Below, in pieces: positions 8,574 through 17,362 of a DNA stretch of 37,603 nt (positions within the stretch are counted from its first letter, which is position 1; each line of letters starts with the position of its first letter). This DNA comes from Microbacterium testaceum. GTDB lineage: Bacteria > Actinomycetota > Actinomycetes > Actinomycetales > Microbacteriaceae. The DNA is taken from contig NZ_LDRT01000087.1 of assembly GCF_001476655.1 (NCBI RefSeq), positions 1 through 37,603 on the forward strand. The letters are read 5' to 3'. A program made the translations under genes and the position numbers. The notes beneath the pieces are model-generated. The model did not search any database. It saw only the letters and a list, made by a program, of their open reading frames with translations, and was not told the DNA's origin.

Positions 8574-9250
8574 ACTGGGTAGGCAACAATCTCGAGCTGA
8601 TCGGGGAGCTGACCCTGGTGCACCTGCGCCAGAGTCTCATCGCGCTGATCGCCGGCTTCATCGTGAGCATCCCGATCGGATGGGTCGCGTGGCGGTACCG
8701 CCTGGTGCGCAGCAGCGTCATCACGATCACCGGGCTGCTCTACACGATCCCCTCGCTCGCGCTCCTGATCCTCGTCCCCGTCCTCACGGGCTGGTACAGC
8801 ATCATCAGCGAGAACAACCTCATCGTGGCGCTCGCCATCTACGCGGTGGCGATCCTCGTCCGCGCGGTCGCCGACGGACTCGATTCCGTGGATGCCGGGG
8901 TGCGTCAGGCCTCCACCGCGATCGGCTACGGCTCTTTCCGGCGCTTCTGGGCGGTGGAGTTGCCGCTCGCCGGTCCCGTGGTGCTCGCGGGGCTCCGCGT
9001 CACCTCGGCCAGCACGATCGCTCTCGCGACGGTCGGCATCCTCGTCGGCATCCAGAATCTCGGCTACCTGTTCACGAACGGTCTGCAGCGGCGCATCATC
9101 CCGGAAGTGTTCGCCGGGGTCATCGCCGTCGTCGTGCTCGCCCTCGTGATCGACCTGCTGCTCGTCCTCGCGGGTCGTCTGCTCATGCCCTGGACGCGGG
9201 GCACGAGGACCGTGTCGCGCATCTCCAACCGGACGCTGGTGAAGGCATGA
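8570..9250 (+). CDS. Osmoprotectant ABC importer, permease (OpuCB-like)
   Basis: This 226-aa permease has five or six membrane helices and the binding-protein-dependent transport domain. The region from DGLDSVDAGVRQASTAIGYG to FWAVELPLAGPVVLAGLR carries the EAA-loop contact with the ATPase. TGLLYTIPSLALLILV is typical of the OpuCB/YehW group. It begins with GTG inside the stop of the ATPase gene (GTGA) and ends inside the ATG of the second permease (ATGA). It should pair with that permease as a heterodimeric channel. Confidence 0.9.
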   Translation: MNWVGNNLELIGELTLVHLRQSLIALIAGFIVSIPIGWVAWRYRLVRSSVITITGLLYTIPSLALLILVPVLTGWYSIISENNLIVALAIYAVAILVRAVADGLDSVDAGVRQASTAIGYGSFRRFWAVELPLAGPVVLAGLRVTSASTIALATVGILVGIQNLGYLFTNGLQRRIIPEVFAGVIAVVVLALVIDLLLVLAGRLLMPWTRGTRTVSRISNRTLVKA

Positions 9251-10005
9251 ACCTCATCGGCGACGCGTTCGCCTGGATCTTCTCGGGGGATCAGAGCCCG
9301 TTCGACCCGCTCGGCCAGGCTCTGGGCGTGCAGCTGCTGTACACGGTCATCGCGGTCGTGATCGCGGGAGCGATCGCCATCCCCCTGGGCTGGATCATCG
9401 GCCACACCGGAAAAGGGCGCGAGACGGCGGTCGCGATCTCCGGAGCGGCGCGTGCCGTCCCGTCTTTCGGTCTGCTGATCCTGCTGACGCTGCTCCTCGG
9501 TGTCCTGCACAAGCCCGAGGCCGCCGTCATCTCGTTCGTCATCCTCGCGATCCCCTCGCTCCTCGCCGGCGCCTACACCGGTCTCGAAGCGATCGATCGC
9601 CGTGTGATCGACGCGGGACGCTCGATGGGCATGACCGAGATGCAGATCTTCTGGCGCATCGAGGTCCCGCTCGGGCTGCCGTTGTTGGTCGGCGGCATTC
9701 GCGCGGCGACCCTGCAGGTGCTGGCGACGGTCACGATCGCGGCCTACATCGGCCTCGGCGGGCTCGGGCAGTACATCATCGCCGCGATCCCGCTCCGCCG
9801 CTTCGACATGCTCATCGGCGGCGCCATCCTGGTGGCGGTGCTCGCCCTCGTCACCGACGGGCTCTTCGCCCTTCTCCAGCACCTGGTCGTGCCCCGTGGC
9901 ATCCGTGTCGCCGGTTCTGCCCAGCCGCAACGGCGCTCCGCCCGTCGGCGTCGCGCCGAGGCCCTCGCCGTGGGAGCGCCCTCCGCGCCCCCGGCGCCCT
10001 CCTGA
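9247..10005 (+). CDS. Osmoprotectant ABC importer, second permease (OpuCD-like)
   Basis: The protein (252 aa) is a second OpuC-type permease with about six helices. The EAA loop is visible in YTGLEAIDRRVIDAGRSMGM followed by WRIEVPLGLPLLVGGIR, and the helix ATVTIAAYIGLGGLGQYI is highly characteristic of this subfamily. It has a 30-residue C-terminal tail rich in Arg, Pro and Ala (from about 220) that is probably cytosolic and not conserved. The ATG overlaps the previous stop by 4 nt. The gene for the binding protein follows after 38 nt with its own ribosome site. Confidence 0.9.
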   Translation: MNLIGDAFAWIFSGDQSPFDPLGQALGVQLLYTVIAVVIAGAIAIPLGWIIGHTGKGRETAVAISGAARAVPSFGLLILLTLLLGVLHKPEAAVISFVILAIPSLLAGAYTGLEAIDRRVIDAGRSMGMTEMQIFWRIEVPLGLPLLVGGIRAATLQVLATVTIAAYIGLGGLGQYIIAAIPLRRFDMLIGGAILVAVLALVTDGLFALLQHLVVPRGIRVAGSAQPQRRSARRRRAEALAVGAPSAPPAPS

Positions 10006-10043
10006 CCCACCCGATTCCCGAATCACCAGAAAAGAGAGCACCC

Positions 10044-10961
10044 ATGTTCACAGCACGAACCCGGAAGGGCCTCGGCCTCTTCGCCGGCCTCGCGGTCGCC
10101 TCGCTCGCCCTCGCCGGTTGCGGCGGAGGATCGAGCGACCCCCTCAGCAACGGCGGCGGCGACGCCTCGGCCTCGTCCGACGAGATCGTCGTCGGCTCGC
10201 AGGCGTACTACTCGAACGAGATCATCGCCGAGATCTACGCGCAGGCACTCGAGGGCGCCGGCAAGACCGTGAAGCGCCAGTTCCAGATCGGTCAGCGCGA
10301 CGCCTACATCCCGCTGCTCGAGGACGGCACCGTCTCGGTCTTCCCCGAGTACACCGGCAACCTCCTGCAGTTCTTCGAAGCGGACACCACCGCCCGGAGC
10401 GCGGATGACGTCTACAAGGCCCTGCCCGCGGCTCTTCCCGAGGGTCTCGAGGTCCTCGACCAGTCGCCCGCGACCGACCAGGACTCGGTCACCGTCACCA
10501 AGGCCTTCGCCGACGCCAACGGCCTCACCTCGATCGCCGACCTCGCGAAGGTGACCTCGGGTCTCACCCTGGGCGGGAACTCCGAGCTCGCCGATCGCCC
10601 CTACGGCCCGAAGGGCCTGCAGTCGACCTACGGCGTGAGTGTGCAGTTCTCGGCCACGGGTGAGACCACGGTCGACGACCTCATCGCCGGCACGATCCAG
10701 GTCGCGAACGTCTACACGGCCGACCCCCGCGTCAAGACCGACAACCTCGTCAACCTGGCCGACCCCAAGGACCTGTTCCTCGCGTCGAACGTCGTCCCCG
10801 TCGTGAACGCGAACGTCGCCTCCGACGTGTCCGACGTGCTGAACAAGGTCAGCGCGAAGCTCACGACCGAGGGTCTCATCGCGATGAACGTCGAGTCGAC
10901 GGTCGACCAGAAGTCGTCCGCCGACATCGCGAAGGAATGGCTCTCGGCCAACGGCCTCTGA
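10044..10961 (+). CDS. Osmoprotectant-binding lipoprotein (OpuCC-like)
   Basis: This 305-aa protein captures the osmolyte outside the membrane and hands it to the permease pair. A lipoprotein signal ends at LALAGC with Cys26 as the lipidation site, then a Gly/Ser/Ala-rich linker to about residue 45. The OpuAC-type binding domain follows: EIVVGSQAYYSNEIIAEIYA, then VFPEYTGNLLQFF, the typical P-E-Y-T-G signature, and a second lobe from about 120 to 230. ATG 10044 has GAGAG 6 nt upstream. A strong terminator follows at 10977, closing the operon. Confidence 0.92.
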   Translation: MFTARTRKGLGLFAGLAVASLALAGCGGGSSDPLSNGGGDASASSDEIVVGSQAYYSNEIIAEIYAQALEGAGKTVKRQFQIGQRDAYIPLLEDGTVSVFPEYTGNLLQFFEADTTARSADDVYKALPAALPEGLEVLDQSPATDQDSVTVTKAFADANGLTSIADLAKVTSGLTLGGNSELADRPYGPKGLQSTYGVSVQFSATGETTVDDLIAGTIQVANVYTADPRVKTDNLVNLADPKDLFLASNVVPVVNANVASDVSDVLNKVSAKLTTEGLIAMNVESTVDQKSSADIAKEWLSANGL

Positions 10962-10976
10962 GTCCTTCCTCCCCGT

Positions 10977-11016
10977 CGGGGCCGTCCGGTTCGCCGGGCG
11001 GCCCCGTCGTCGTTTC
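10977..11016 (+). terminator. Rho-independent terminator after the OpuC operon
   Basis: A 13-bp stem with one T-G wobble (CGGGGCCG-T-CCGG pairing with CCGG-G-CGGCCCCG) closes on a TTCG loop at 10990-10993. A moderately T-rich stretch follows (TCGTCGTTT). It lies 16 nt after the binding-protein stop. Confidence 0.75.
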
Positions 11017-11075
11017 CGGATGCCTCGACCCGGCGCGCTCGACGACACCTGCGCACCGCGTAGCCTGGGACGGAT

Positions 11076-12865
<1,790 letters not shown>

Positions 12866-12869
<4 letters not shown>

Positions 12870-12908
12870 CGCCGCGTCGTCGATGCGGTGCCGTCGATGC
12901 GGCGTCAG
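12866..12908. terminator. Hairpin between convergent genes
   Basis: CTGACGCCGC (12866-12875) is perfectly complementary to 12899-12908, enclosing 23 nt that carry a direct repeat CGTCGATGCGG. It begins at the ABC-F stop codon and ends 8 nt before the convergent membrane-protein stop. No T-run is seen, so termination is inferred from position. Confidence 0.45.
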
Positions 12909-12915
12909 ATCGGCC

Positions 12916-13428
12916 TCAGTGGAAGCCGTACTCGAGCACGACGATGAACAGGCCGAGCATCGCCGTGGCGAGAGCACCGAGCAGGCGGGCCCAGATCGGG
13001 GCCTTTCGGCTCTGGAAAGCGTGGTACCCGAGGATCGCGAGCACCCCGAACGTCGCGAGCATGCAGTAGTCCACGGCGTCGGCGAGGCTCCCGCCGCTCG
13101 CGTCGACGATCACCAGCACGAGGATGGGCGGGACCGAGGCGTAGAGCATTCCCGCGCCGTGGCGCAGGGCGTTGCGCGTCGCCCCGCGGAAACCGTGCTC
13201 CGCGTGCTCGGTGAGAGTGTGGGCGAAGACGTGCGCGATGAAGAAGATGATCAGACTCGCCACGGAGGTCGCGAGCATGTCCTCGACGTCGTCGGAGTGG
13301 TCCTCGGCGATGGTGACGAACGCGGTGAACACGATCAAGCCGTAGATCGCCGCGGGCGAGCGGAAGCGCACGTCGAACCAGGCGACGACGCGGCGCCACC
13401 AGGGCGCGGCCTGCACCGTCTCGCTCAC
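12916..13428 (-). CDS. Integral membrane protein of unknown function, paired with marR
   Basis: I do not recognise a family. The product is 170 aa: a short soluble N-terminus (MSETVQAAPWWRRVV), then about five hydrophobic helices (roughly 26-42, 52-70, 95-110, 118-137, 146-165). A His-rich stretch between helices 2 and 3 (HVFAHTLTEHAEHGF, near 65-80) could bind metal or be part of a proton path. The GTG start at 13428 overlaps the marR stop (GTGA), so it is translationally coupled to and presumably controlled by that regulator. A larger in-frame extension upstream is the shadow of marR. An efflux or membrane-stress role is only guesswork from the MarR partner. Confidence 0.75.
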   Translation of the reverse strand: MSETVQAAPWWRRVVAWFDVRFRSPAAIYGLIVFTAFVTIAEDHSDDVEDMLATSVASLIIFFIAHVFAHTLTEHAEHGFRGATRNALRHGAGMLYASVPPILVLVIVDASGGSLADAVDYCMLATFGVLAILGYHAFQSRKAPIWARLLGALATAMLGLFIVVLEYGFH

Positions 13429-13928
13429 GCGTCGAATCCCATGCTCAGCTTGCGCAGCAGCGTGGCGAGGCGGTCGCGGTCGCTGCGCGACAGTCCGTCG
13501 AGCAACAGCGCCTCCGCGTCGACCAGGCGCGTGATGGCGGCGTCCACGCGGACGCGCCCGTCGTCGGTGAGGGTCACGAGAATGCTCCGTCCATCGCCGG
13601 GGTCGGCCTCGCGGCGCACGAATCGGCGGGCGACGAGCCGATCGATGCGGTTGGTCATGGTGCCGCTGGAGACGAGGGTCTGCTGCAGCAACTGCTTCGG
13701 GCTCAACTGGTACGGCTCCCCGGCGCGACGCAGCGCCGAGAGGACGTCCCACTCCCACGACTCGATGTCGCTGCGACGAAACGCCTCTTTACGGGCGATG
13801 TCGAGGTGGCGGGAGAGCCGCGCCACGCGCGAGAGCACTTCGAGAGGGGAGAAGTCCAGATCGGGGCGCTGGCGCATCCAGGCATCGACGATACGGTCGA
13901 CCTCGTCGCTGTCCCCGTGCGTGCTCAC
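13425..13928 (-). CDS. MarR-family transcriptional regulator
   Basis: This 167-aa winged-helix regulator is expected to act as a dimer and respond to a small-molecule ligand or oxidant. The fold is visible: an N-terminal dimerisation helix (about 8-30), LSPKQLLQQTLVSSGTMTNR as the recognition helix region (about 75-95), and the wing ADPGDGRSILVTLTDDGR (about 108-125). The C-terminal helices LSRSDRDRLATLLRKL return to the dimer interface. The GTG start at 13928 has a CATAAT box 6 nt upstream, so it may be leaderless. The start codon lies inside a 26-nt inverted repeat that is a good candidate for its own operator. It is transcribed away from the tRNA-Gln/glmU genes. Confidence 0.88.
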   Translation of the reverse strand: MSTHGDSDEVDRIVDAWMRQRPDLDFSPLEVLSRVARLSRHLDIARKEAFRRSDIESWEWDVLSALRRAGEPYQLSPKQLLQQTLVSSGTMTNRIDRLVARRFVRREADPGDGRSILVTLTDDGRVRVDAAITRLVDAEALLLDGLSRSDRDRLATLLRKLSMGFDA

Positions 13929-13951
13929 GCTCTCATTATGGCGAGAGCGTG
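13926..13951. promoter_or_regulatory. Inverted repeat over the marR promoter and start codon
   Basis: CACGCTCTC (13926-13934) and GAGAGCGTG (13943-13951) are perfect 9-bp arms around an 8-nt spacer that holds most of the - strand CATAAT -10 box. One arm includes the marR GTG start. MarR repressors usually bind such palindromes in their own promoter, so autorepression is the natural reading. Confidence 0.55.
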
Positions 13952-14010
13952 CGCCCCGCCGACGCGCGGGTGGCGCGTCTGGCAGACTTGACCGGTGCCC
14001 TCGGGCACGA

Positions 14011-14082
14011 TCCGCCGTGGTGTAACGGCAGCACGACAGCCTTTGGAGCTGTTAGGTCTAGGTTCGAATCCTGGCGGCGGAG
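14011..14082 (+). tRNA. tRNA-Gln (anticodon UUG)
   Basis: The cloverleaf folds cleanly: acceptor TCCGCCG (14011-14017) with CGGCGGA (14075-14081), discriminator G at 14082, anticodon stem ACAGC/GCTGT enclosing CTTTGGA with anticodon TTG, and T-arm containing GGTTCGAATCC. CCA is not encoded. A 6-bp hairpin (GTGCCC/GGGCAC) lies at 13995-14008 just upstream. CAGACT at 13983-13988 may be the -10. The next gene, glmU, starts 1 nt after the discriminator base. Confidence 0.95.
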
Positions 14083-14083
14083 C

Positions 14084-15532
14084 ATGACCTCAACGACCGA
14101 GCTCGCCGTCGTCGTCCTGGCCGCGGGCCAGGGAACCCGTATGCGCTCCCGCATCCCCAAGGTGCTGCACCCGGTGGGCGGGCGTCCCCTCGTCGGCCAC
14201 GTGCTCGACACCGCGGCATCCCTCGATCCCGCCCGCATCGTCGTCGTCGTACGACACGAGCGCGAGCAGGTCGCCGAGACCGTCGCCGAACTCGCTCCCG
14301 GTGTCGTCGTCGTCGACCAGGACGAGGTCCCCGGCACGGGGCGCGCGGTCGAGGCCGCCCTCGGGGCCCTCGAGGGGTTCGAGGGCGATGTGCTCGTGCT
14401 GAGCGCCGACGTCCCGCTGCTCGAGACCGGCACGCTCACGGAGTTGCTCGCGACCCACCGCAGCGGCGGCACCGCCGTCACCCTGCTGAGTGCGCGAGTC
14501 GATCAGCCGTTCGGGTACGGCCGCATCCTGCGCGACGAGACCGACGGCGTGCGCCGCATCGTCGAGCAGAAGGATGCCACGGCCGACGAGGCCGCGGTCA
14601 CCGAGATCAACGTCGGCGTCTATGTCTTCCAGTCGGCTCCGCTGCGGACGCAGCTCGCGCTCGTCGGCACCGACAACGCCCAGGGCGAGAAATACCTCAC
14701 CGACGTCGTCGGTCTGCTCCGTGACGCGCAGCTCGGGGTCGCGGCATCCGTCACCTCCGACGCCGCGGCGGCGCTGGGCGTCAACGATCGCGTGCAGTTG
14801 TCGGAGGCGGGGCGCACGCTCAACGCCCGCACGGTGCGTCGCTGGCAGCTCGAGGGCGTCACGGTCGTCGACCCCGCGACCACCTGGATCGATGTCACGG
14901 CGACGCTCGCTCCCGACGTCACGATCCTCCCCAATACGCACGTGCGCGGCGCGACCGTCATCGCCTCGGGCGCCACCATCGGCCCCGACACCACGCTCAC
15001 CGACTGCGAGGTCGGCGAGGACGCCACGGTCACCCGCACCGACGGGACCCTCGCCGTGGTCGAGGCCGGCGCCACCGTCGGCCCCTTCGCCTACCTGCGC
15101 GCGAACGCGCGGGTCGGGGTGAACGGCAAGGTCGGCACGTTCGTCGAGGTGAAGAACTCCTCCATCGGTGAGGGGAGCAAGGTGCCGCACCTGTCGTACA
15201 TCGGCGACACCGACATCGGACGCGGCGTCAACCTCGGCGCCGGTGCGATCACCGCGAACTACGACGATCTCACCAAGCACCGCACGGTGATCGGAGACGA
15301 GGTGCACAGCGGCTCGCACAACGTCTTCGTCGCGCCGGTTACGATTGGAGACGGCGCCAAGACGGGTGCCGGAGCGGTCATCCGCAAGGACGTCCCGCCC
15401 GGTGCGCTGGCGCTCAGCGTGTCACCCCAGCGCAACATCGAGGGGTGGGTCGAGAAGAACCGACCGGGCACCGCGGCGGCCGACGTGGCCGCGCGGGCTC
15501 GGGCTGAACAGGAAGCGGCCGATGGCTCGTAA
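14084..15532 (+). CDS. glmU: Bifunctional UDP-GlcNAc pyrophosphorylase / GlcN-1-P acetyltransferase
   Basis: GlmU acetylates glucosamine-1-phosphate and then joins it to UTP, giving UDP-GlcNAc for peptidoglycan. The 482-aa protein has an N-terminal nucleotidyltransferase domain (VVVLAAGQGTRMRS near residue 8 with KVLHPVGGRPL after it) and a C-terminal left-handed beta-helix from about 255 (hexapeptide repeats such as VTILPNTHVRGATVIASGAT). Catalytic sequence RANARVGVNGKVGTFVEVKN and the acetyl-CoA region NYDDLTKHRT are present. The ATG is 1 nt beyond the tRNA-Gln discriminator, with no usable ribosome site. Processing of the tRNA 3' end would leave a nearly leaderless glmU message. The stop overlaps the prs start by 11 nt. 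Confidence 0.95.
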   Translation: MTSTTELAVVVLAAGQGTRMRSRIPKVLHPVGGRPLVGHVLDTAASLDPARIVVVVRHEREQVAETVAELAPGVVVVDQDEVPGTGRAVEAALGALEGFEGDVLVLSADVPLLETGTLTELLATHRSGGTAVTLLSARVDQPFGYGRILRDETDGVRRIVEQKDATADEAAVTEINVGVYVFQSAPLRTQLALVGTDNAQGEKYLTDVVGLLRDAQLGVAASVTSDAAAALGVNDRVQLSEAGRTLNARTVRRWQLEGVTVVDPATTWIDVTATLAPDVTILPNTHVRGATVIASGATIGPDTTLTDCEVGEDATVTRTDGTLAVVEAGATVGPFAYLRANARVGVNGKVGTFVEVKNSSIGEGSKVPHLSYIGDTDIGRGVNLGAGAITANYDDLTKHRTVIGDEVHSGSHNVFVAPVTIGDGAKTGAGAVIRKDVPPGALALSVSPQRNIEGWVEKNRPGTAAADVAARARAEQEAADGS

Positions 15533-16556
15533 GAAGAATCGTGTAGACCTCGACCGCGACAACGGCATCGCCCCCGGGCTCGTCGCCAAGACCAAGAAGC
15601 GGCTCGTCGTCGCCTCGGGCCGCTCGCACCCCGAGCTGGCCGCTCAGGTCGCCCAGCACCTGGGCACCGAGCTGGCCCCCACCGAGCACCGCACCTTCGC
15701 CTCGGGCGAGATCTACACCCGCTTCGAGGTGTCGATCCGCGGATGCGACGTGTTCGTCGTGCAGTCGTTCGGCCCGCCCGTGAACGAGTGGCTCATGGAG
15801 CTGCTCATCATGCTCGACGCCCTCAAGCGCGCCTCGGCCAAGCGCATCACGGTCGTCGCCCCGTACTTCCCGTACTCGCGGCAAGACAAGAAGGGCCGCG
15901 GTCGCGAGCCGATCAGCGCGCGCCTCGTCGCCGACCTGCTCAAGACCGCGGGCGCCGACCGCATCATGAGCGTCGATCTGCACGCCGCGCAGATCCAGGG
16001 CTTCTTCGACGGCCCCGTCGACCACCTCTTCGCCAAGCCCGTGCTGCTCGAGCACTTCGAGCAGGGCCTGACCGGTGAAGACCGCGAGACCCTGACCGTC
16101 GTCTCTCCCGACATGGGCCGCGTGCGCGTCGCCGACACCTGGTCCGACAGCCTCGGCGCGCCGCTCGCGATCATCCACAAGCGCCGTGACCCGAAGGTCG
16201 CCAACCAGGTCTCGGTGCACGAGATCGTCGGTGACGTGAAGGGCCGCACCTGCCTCCTCGTCGACGACATGATCGACACCGGCGGAACGATCCAGAAGGC
16301 CGCGCAGGCCCTCAAGGCCAGCGGTGCCCGCAAGGTCATCGTCGCCGCGACCCACGCGATCTTCAGCGACCCCGCGACCGAGCGTCTGCAGGATGCCGCG
16401 ATCGACCAGGTCGTCGTGACCGACACGGTTCCGATCCCCGAGGAGCGCCGTTTCGAGCGGCTCGAGATCCTTCCGATCGCGCCACTGCTCGCGCGCGCGA
16501 TCCACGAGGTCTTCGAGGACGGCTCGGTCACGAGCATGTTCGGCGGCGACGCGTAA
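15522..16556 (+). CDS. prs: Ribose-phosphate pyrophosphokinase (PRPP synthetase)
   Basis: Prs transfers pyrophosphate from ATP to ribose-5-phosphate, supplying PRPP for nucleotide, His, Trp and arabinan precursors. The 344-aa protein shows FASGEIYTRFEVSIRG, the flexible ATP loop PYFPYSRQDKKGRG, the family signature DLHAAQIQGFF and the PRPP loop CLLVDDMIDTGGTI. ATG 15522 follows AGGAAG at about 7 nt and overlaps glmU by 11 nt. The N-terminus is about 20 residues longer than most bacterial Prs (MARKKNRVDLDRDNGIAPGL before the conserved strand). A strong terminator follows, so the backbone transcript ends here. Confidence 0.95.
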   Translation: MARKKNRVDLDRDNGIAPGLVAKTKKRLVVASGRSHPELAAQVAQHLGTELAPTEHRTFASGEIYTRFEVSIRGCDVFVVQSFGPPVNEWLMELLIMLDALKRASAKRITVVAPYFPYSRQDKKGRGREPISARLVADLLKTAGADRIMSVDLHAAQIQGFFDGPVDHLFAKPVLLEHFEQGLTGEDRETLTVVSPDMGRVRVADTWSDSLGAPLAIIHKRRDPKVANQVSVHEIVGDVKGRTCLLVDDMIDTGGTIQKAAQALKASGARKVIVAATHAIFSDPATERLQDAAIDQVVVTDTVPIPEERRFERLEILPIAPLLARAIHEVFEDGSVTSMFGGDA

Positions 16557-16569
16557 GCGTCCTCGACCC

Positions 16570-16608
16570 CTCAGCCGTCTCCCTCCGGGAGGCGGCTGAG
16601 TTCGTTCT
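16570..16608 (+). terminator. Rho-independent terminator after prs
   Basis: CTCAGCCG (16570-16577) pairs with CGGCTGAG (16593-16600). The stem continues inward to 14 bp (one T-G wobble) around a TCC loop. TTCGTTCT follows. It lies 13 nt after the prs stop. Confidence 0.85.
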
Positions 16609-16644
16609 GCGGATCGGTGAGCTGAGCGCCATGGCGGAGGTGGC

Positions 16645-16682
16645 TGAGCGTGTCGAAGCCTCCGGTCCCTTCGACGGGCTCA
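16645..16682. repeat. REP-like imperfect inverted repeat
   Basis: TGAGCGTGTCGAAG (16645-16658) and CTTCGACGGGCTCA (16669-16682) form a 14-bp stem with one mismatch and one wobble around 10 nt. I recall similar TGAGCCTGTCGAAG palindromes as dispersed intergenic repeats in Microbacteriaceae; that comes from memory, not a search. The right arm merges into the tandem repeat that follows. Confidence 0.55.
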
Positions 16683-16759
16683 GGAACCTGTGCTGCGGGC
16701 TCAGGGACCTGTGCTGCGGGCTCGGTGACCTGTGCCGCGGGCTCGGGGACCTGCGCGCC
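16676..16759. repeat. Four tandem 21-bp repeats
   Basis: Four head-to-tail units begin at 16676, 16697, 16718 and 16739, each starting GGGCTCRG or GGGCTCGG and containing GACCTGTGC or a close variant. Units 1 and 2 differ at one base; unit 4 is the most diverged. As 21 is a multiple of three, - strand reading gives heptapeptide repeats (SPSPQHR-like), but no gene can be supported there. The array fills the gap between the prs terminator and the flavoprotein cassette (16557-16863), with nothing else recognised in that gap. Confidence 0.85.
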
Positions 16760-16863
16760 GTCCCTTCATAGCCCGCACAAAAGAATGAACCGGGGAGTGC
16801 CCGAGGTCGTGTCCCTACCGTGAGCACGCACGCGCCGCGAGGCACGACCGAAGGAGGACCCTC

Positions 16864-17358
16864 ATGATCCGCACCACTGCCGTACCCCGTCCCGTCCGCA
16901 TCGGCACCGCCCTTCTGGGCGTCGCCGGTATCGTCACCCTGGCCGGCTGCTCGGGCGGCACGACCACCGACGCCGCCGCCCCCGCCGCTCCGGCCGCCAC
17001 CTCGGCCCCGAGCTCGAGCGCCACCACCGGCGGCTCGACCACCGGTTCGAGCGCGTCGGGCACGTACAAGGACGGCACGTACGAGGCCACCGGCCAGTAC
17101 GCGACGCCCGAGAGCGTCGAGACCGTCGACGTCACCCTCACGCTCGCGGGAGACACCATCACCGACGTGACCGTCACGGGCGACCCCCAGGCGGCCGAGT
17201 CCAAGCAGTACCAGAGCAAGTTCATCGGCGGTATCAAGAGCGAGGTCGTCGGCAAGAAGCTCGACGAGATCTCGGTGAGCAAGGTCGCGGGTTCCTCGCT
17301 CACCAGCGGGGGCTTCAACAAGGCCGTCGACACCATCAAGACCGAGGCCAAGGCCTGA
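16864..17358 (+). CDS. FMN-binding lipoprotein (covalent flavin carrier)
   Basis: The product is 164 aa. A lipoprotein signal ends at TLAGC with Cys29, then an Ala/Ser/Thr-rich linker to about residue 60. The rest is an FMN_bind domain: YKDGTYEATGQYATPES, VDVTLTLAGDTITDVTVTG, and the C-terminal GSSLTSGGFNKAVDTI. Thr147 in SSLTS sits where ApbE attaches FMN through a phosphoester in related domains (SGAT-type motif); here the motif is diverged. It should work on the outer face of the membrane as an electron carrier. AAGGAGGA lies 6 nt before the ATG. The ApbE gene starts 4 nt after its stop, and a membrane flavoreductase follows. Confidence 0.85.
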   Translation: MIRTTAVPRPVRIGTALLGVAGIVTLAGCSGGTTTDAAAPAAPAATSAPSSSATTGGSTTGSSASGTYKDGTYEATGQYATPESVETVDVTLTLAGDTITDVTVTGDPQAAESKQYQSKFIGGIKSEVVGKKLDEISVSKVAGSSLTSGGFNKAVDTIKTEAKA

Positions 17359-17362
17359 CGTC

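Noticed and set aside
16676..16759. CRISPR array
   Set aside because: The units are directly adjacent without spacers and diverge along the array; no cas genes are present.
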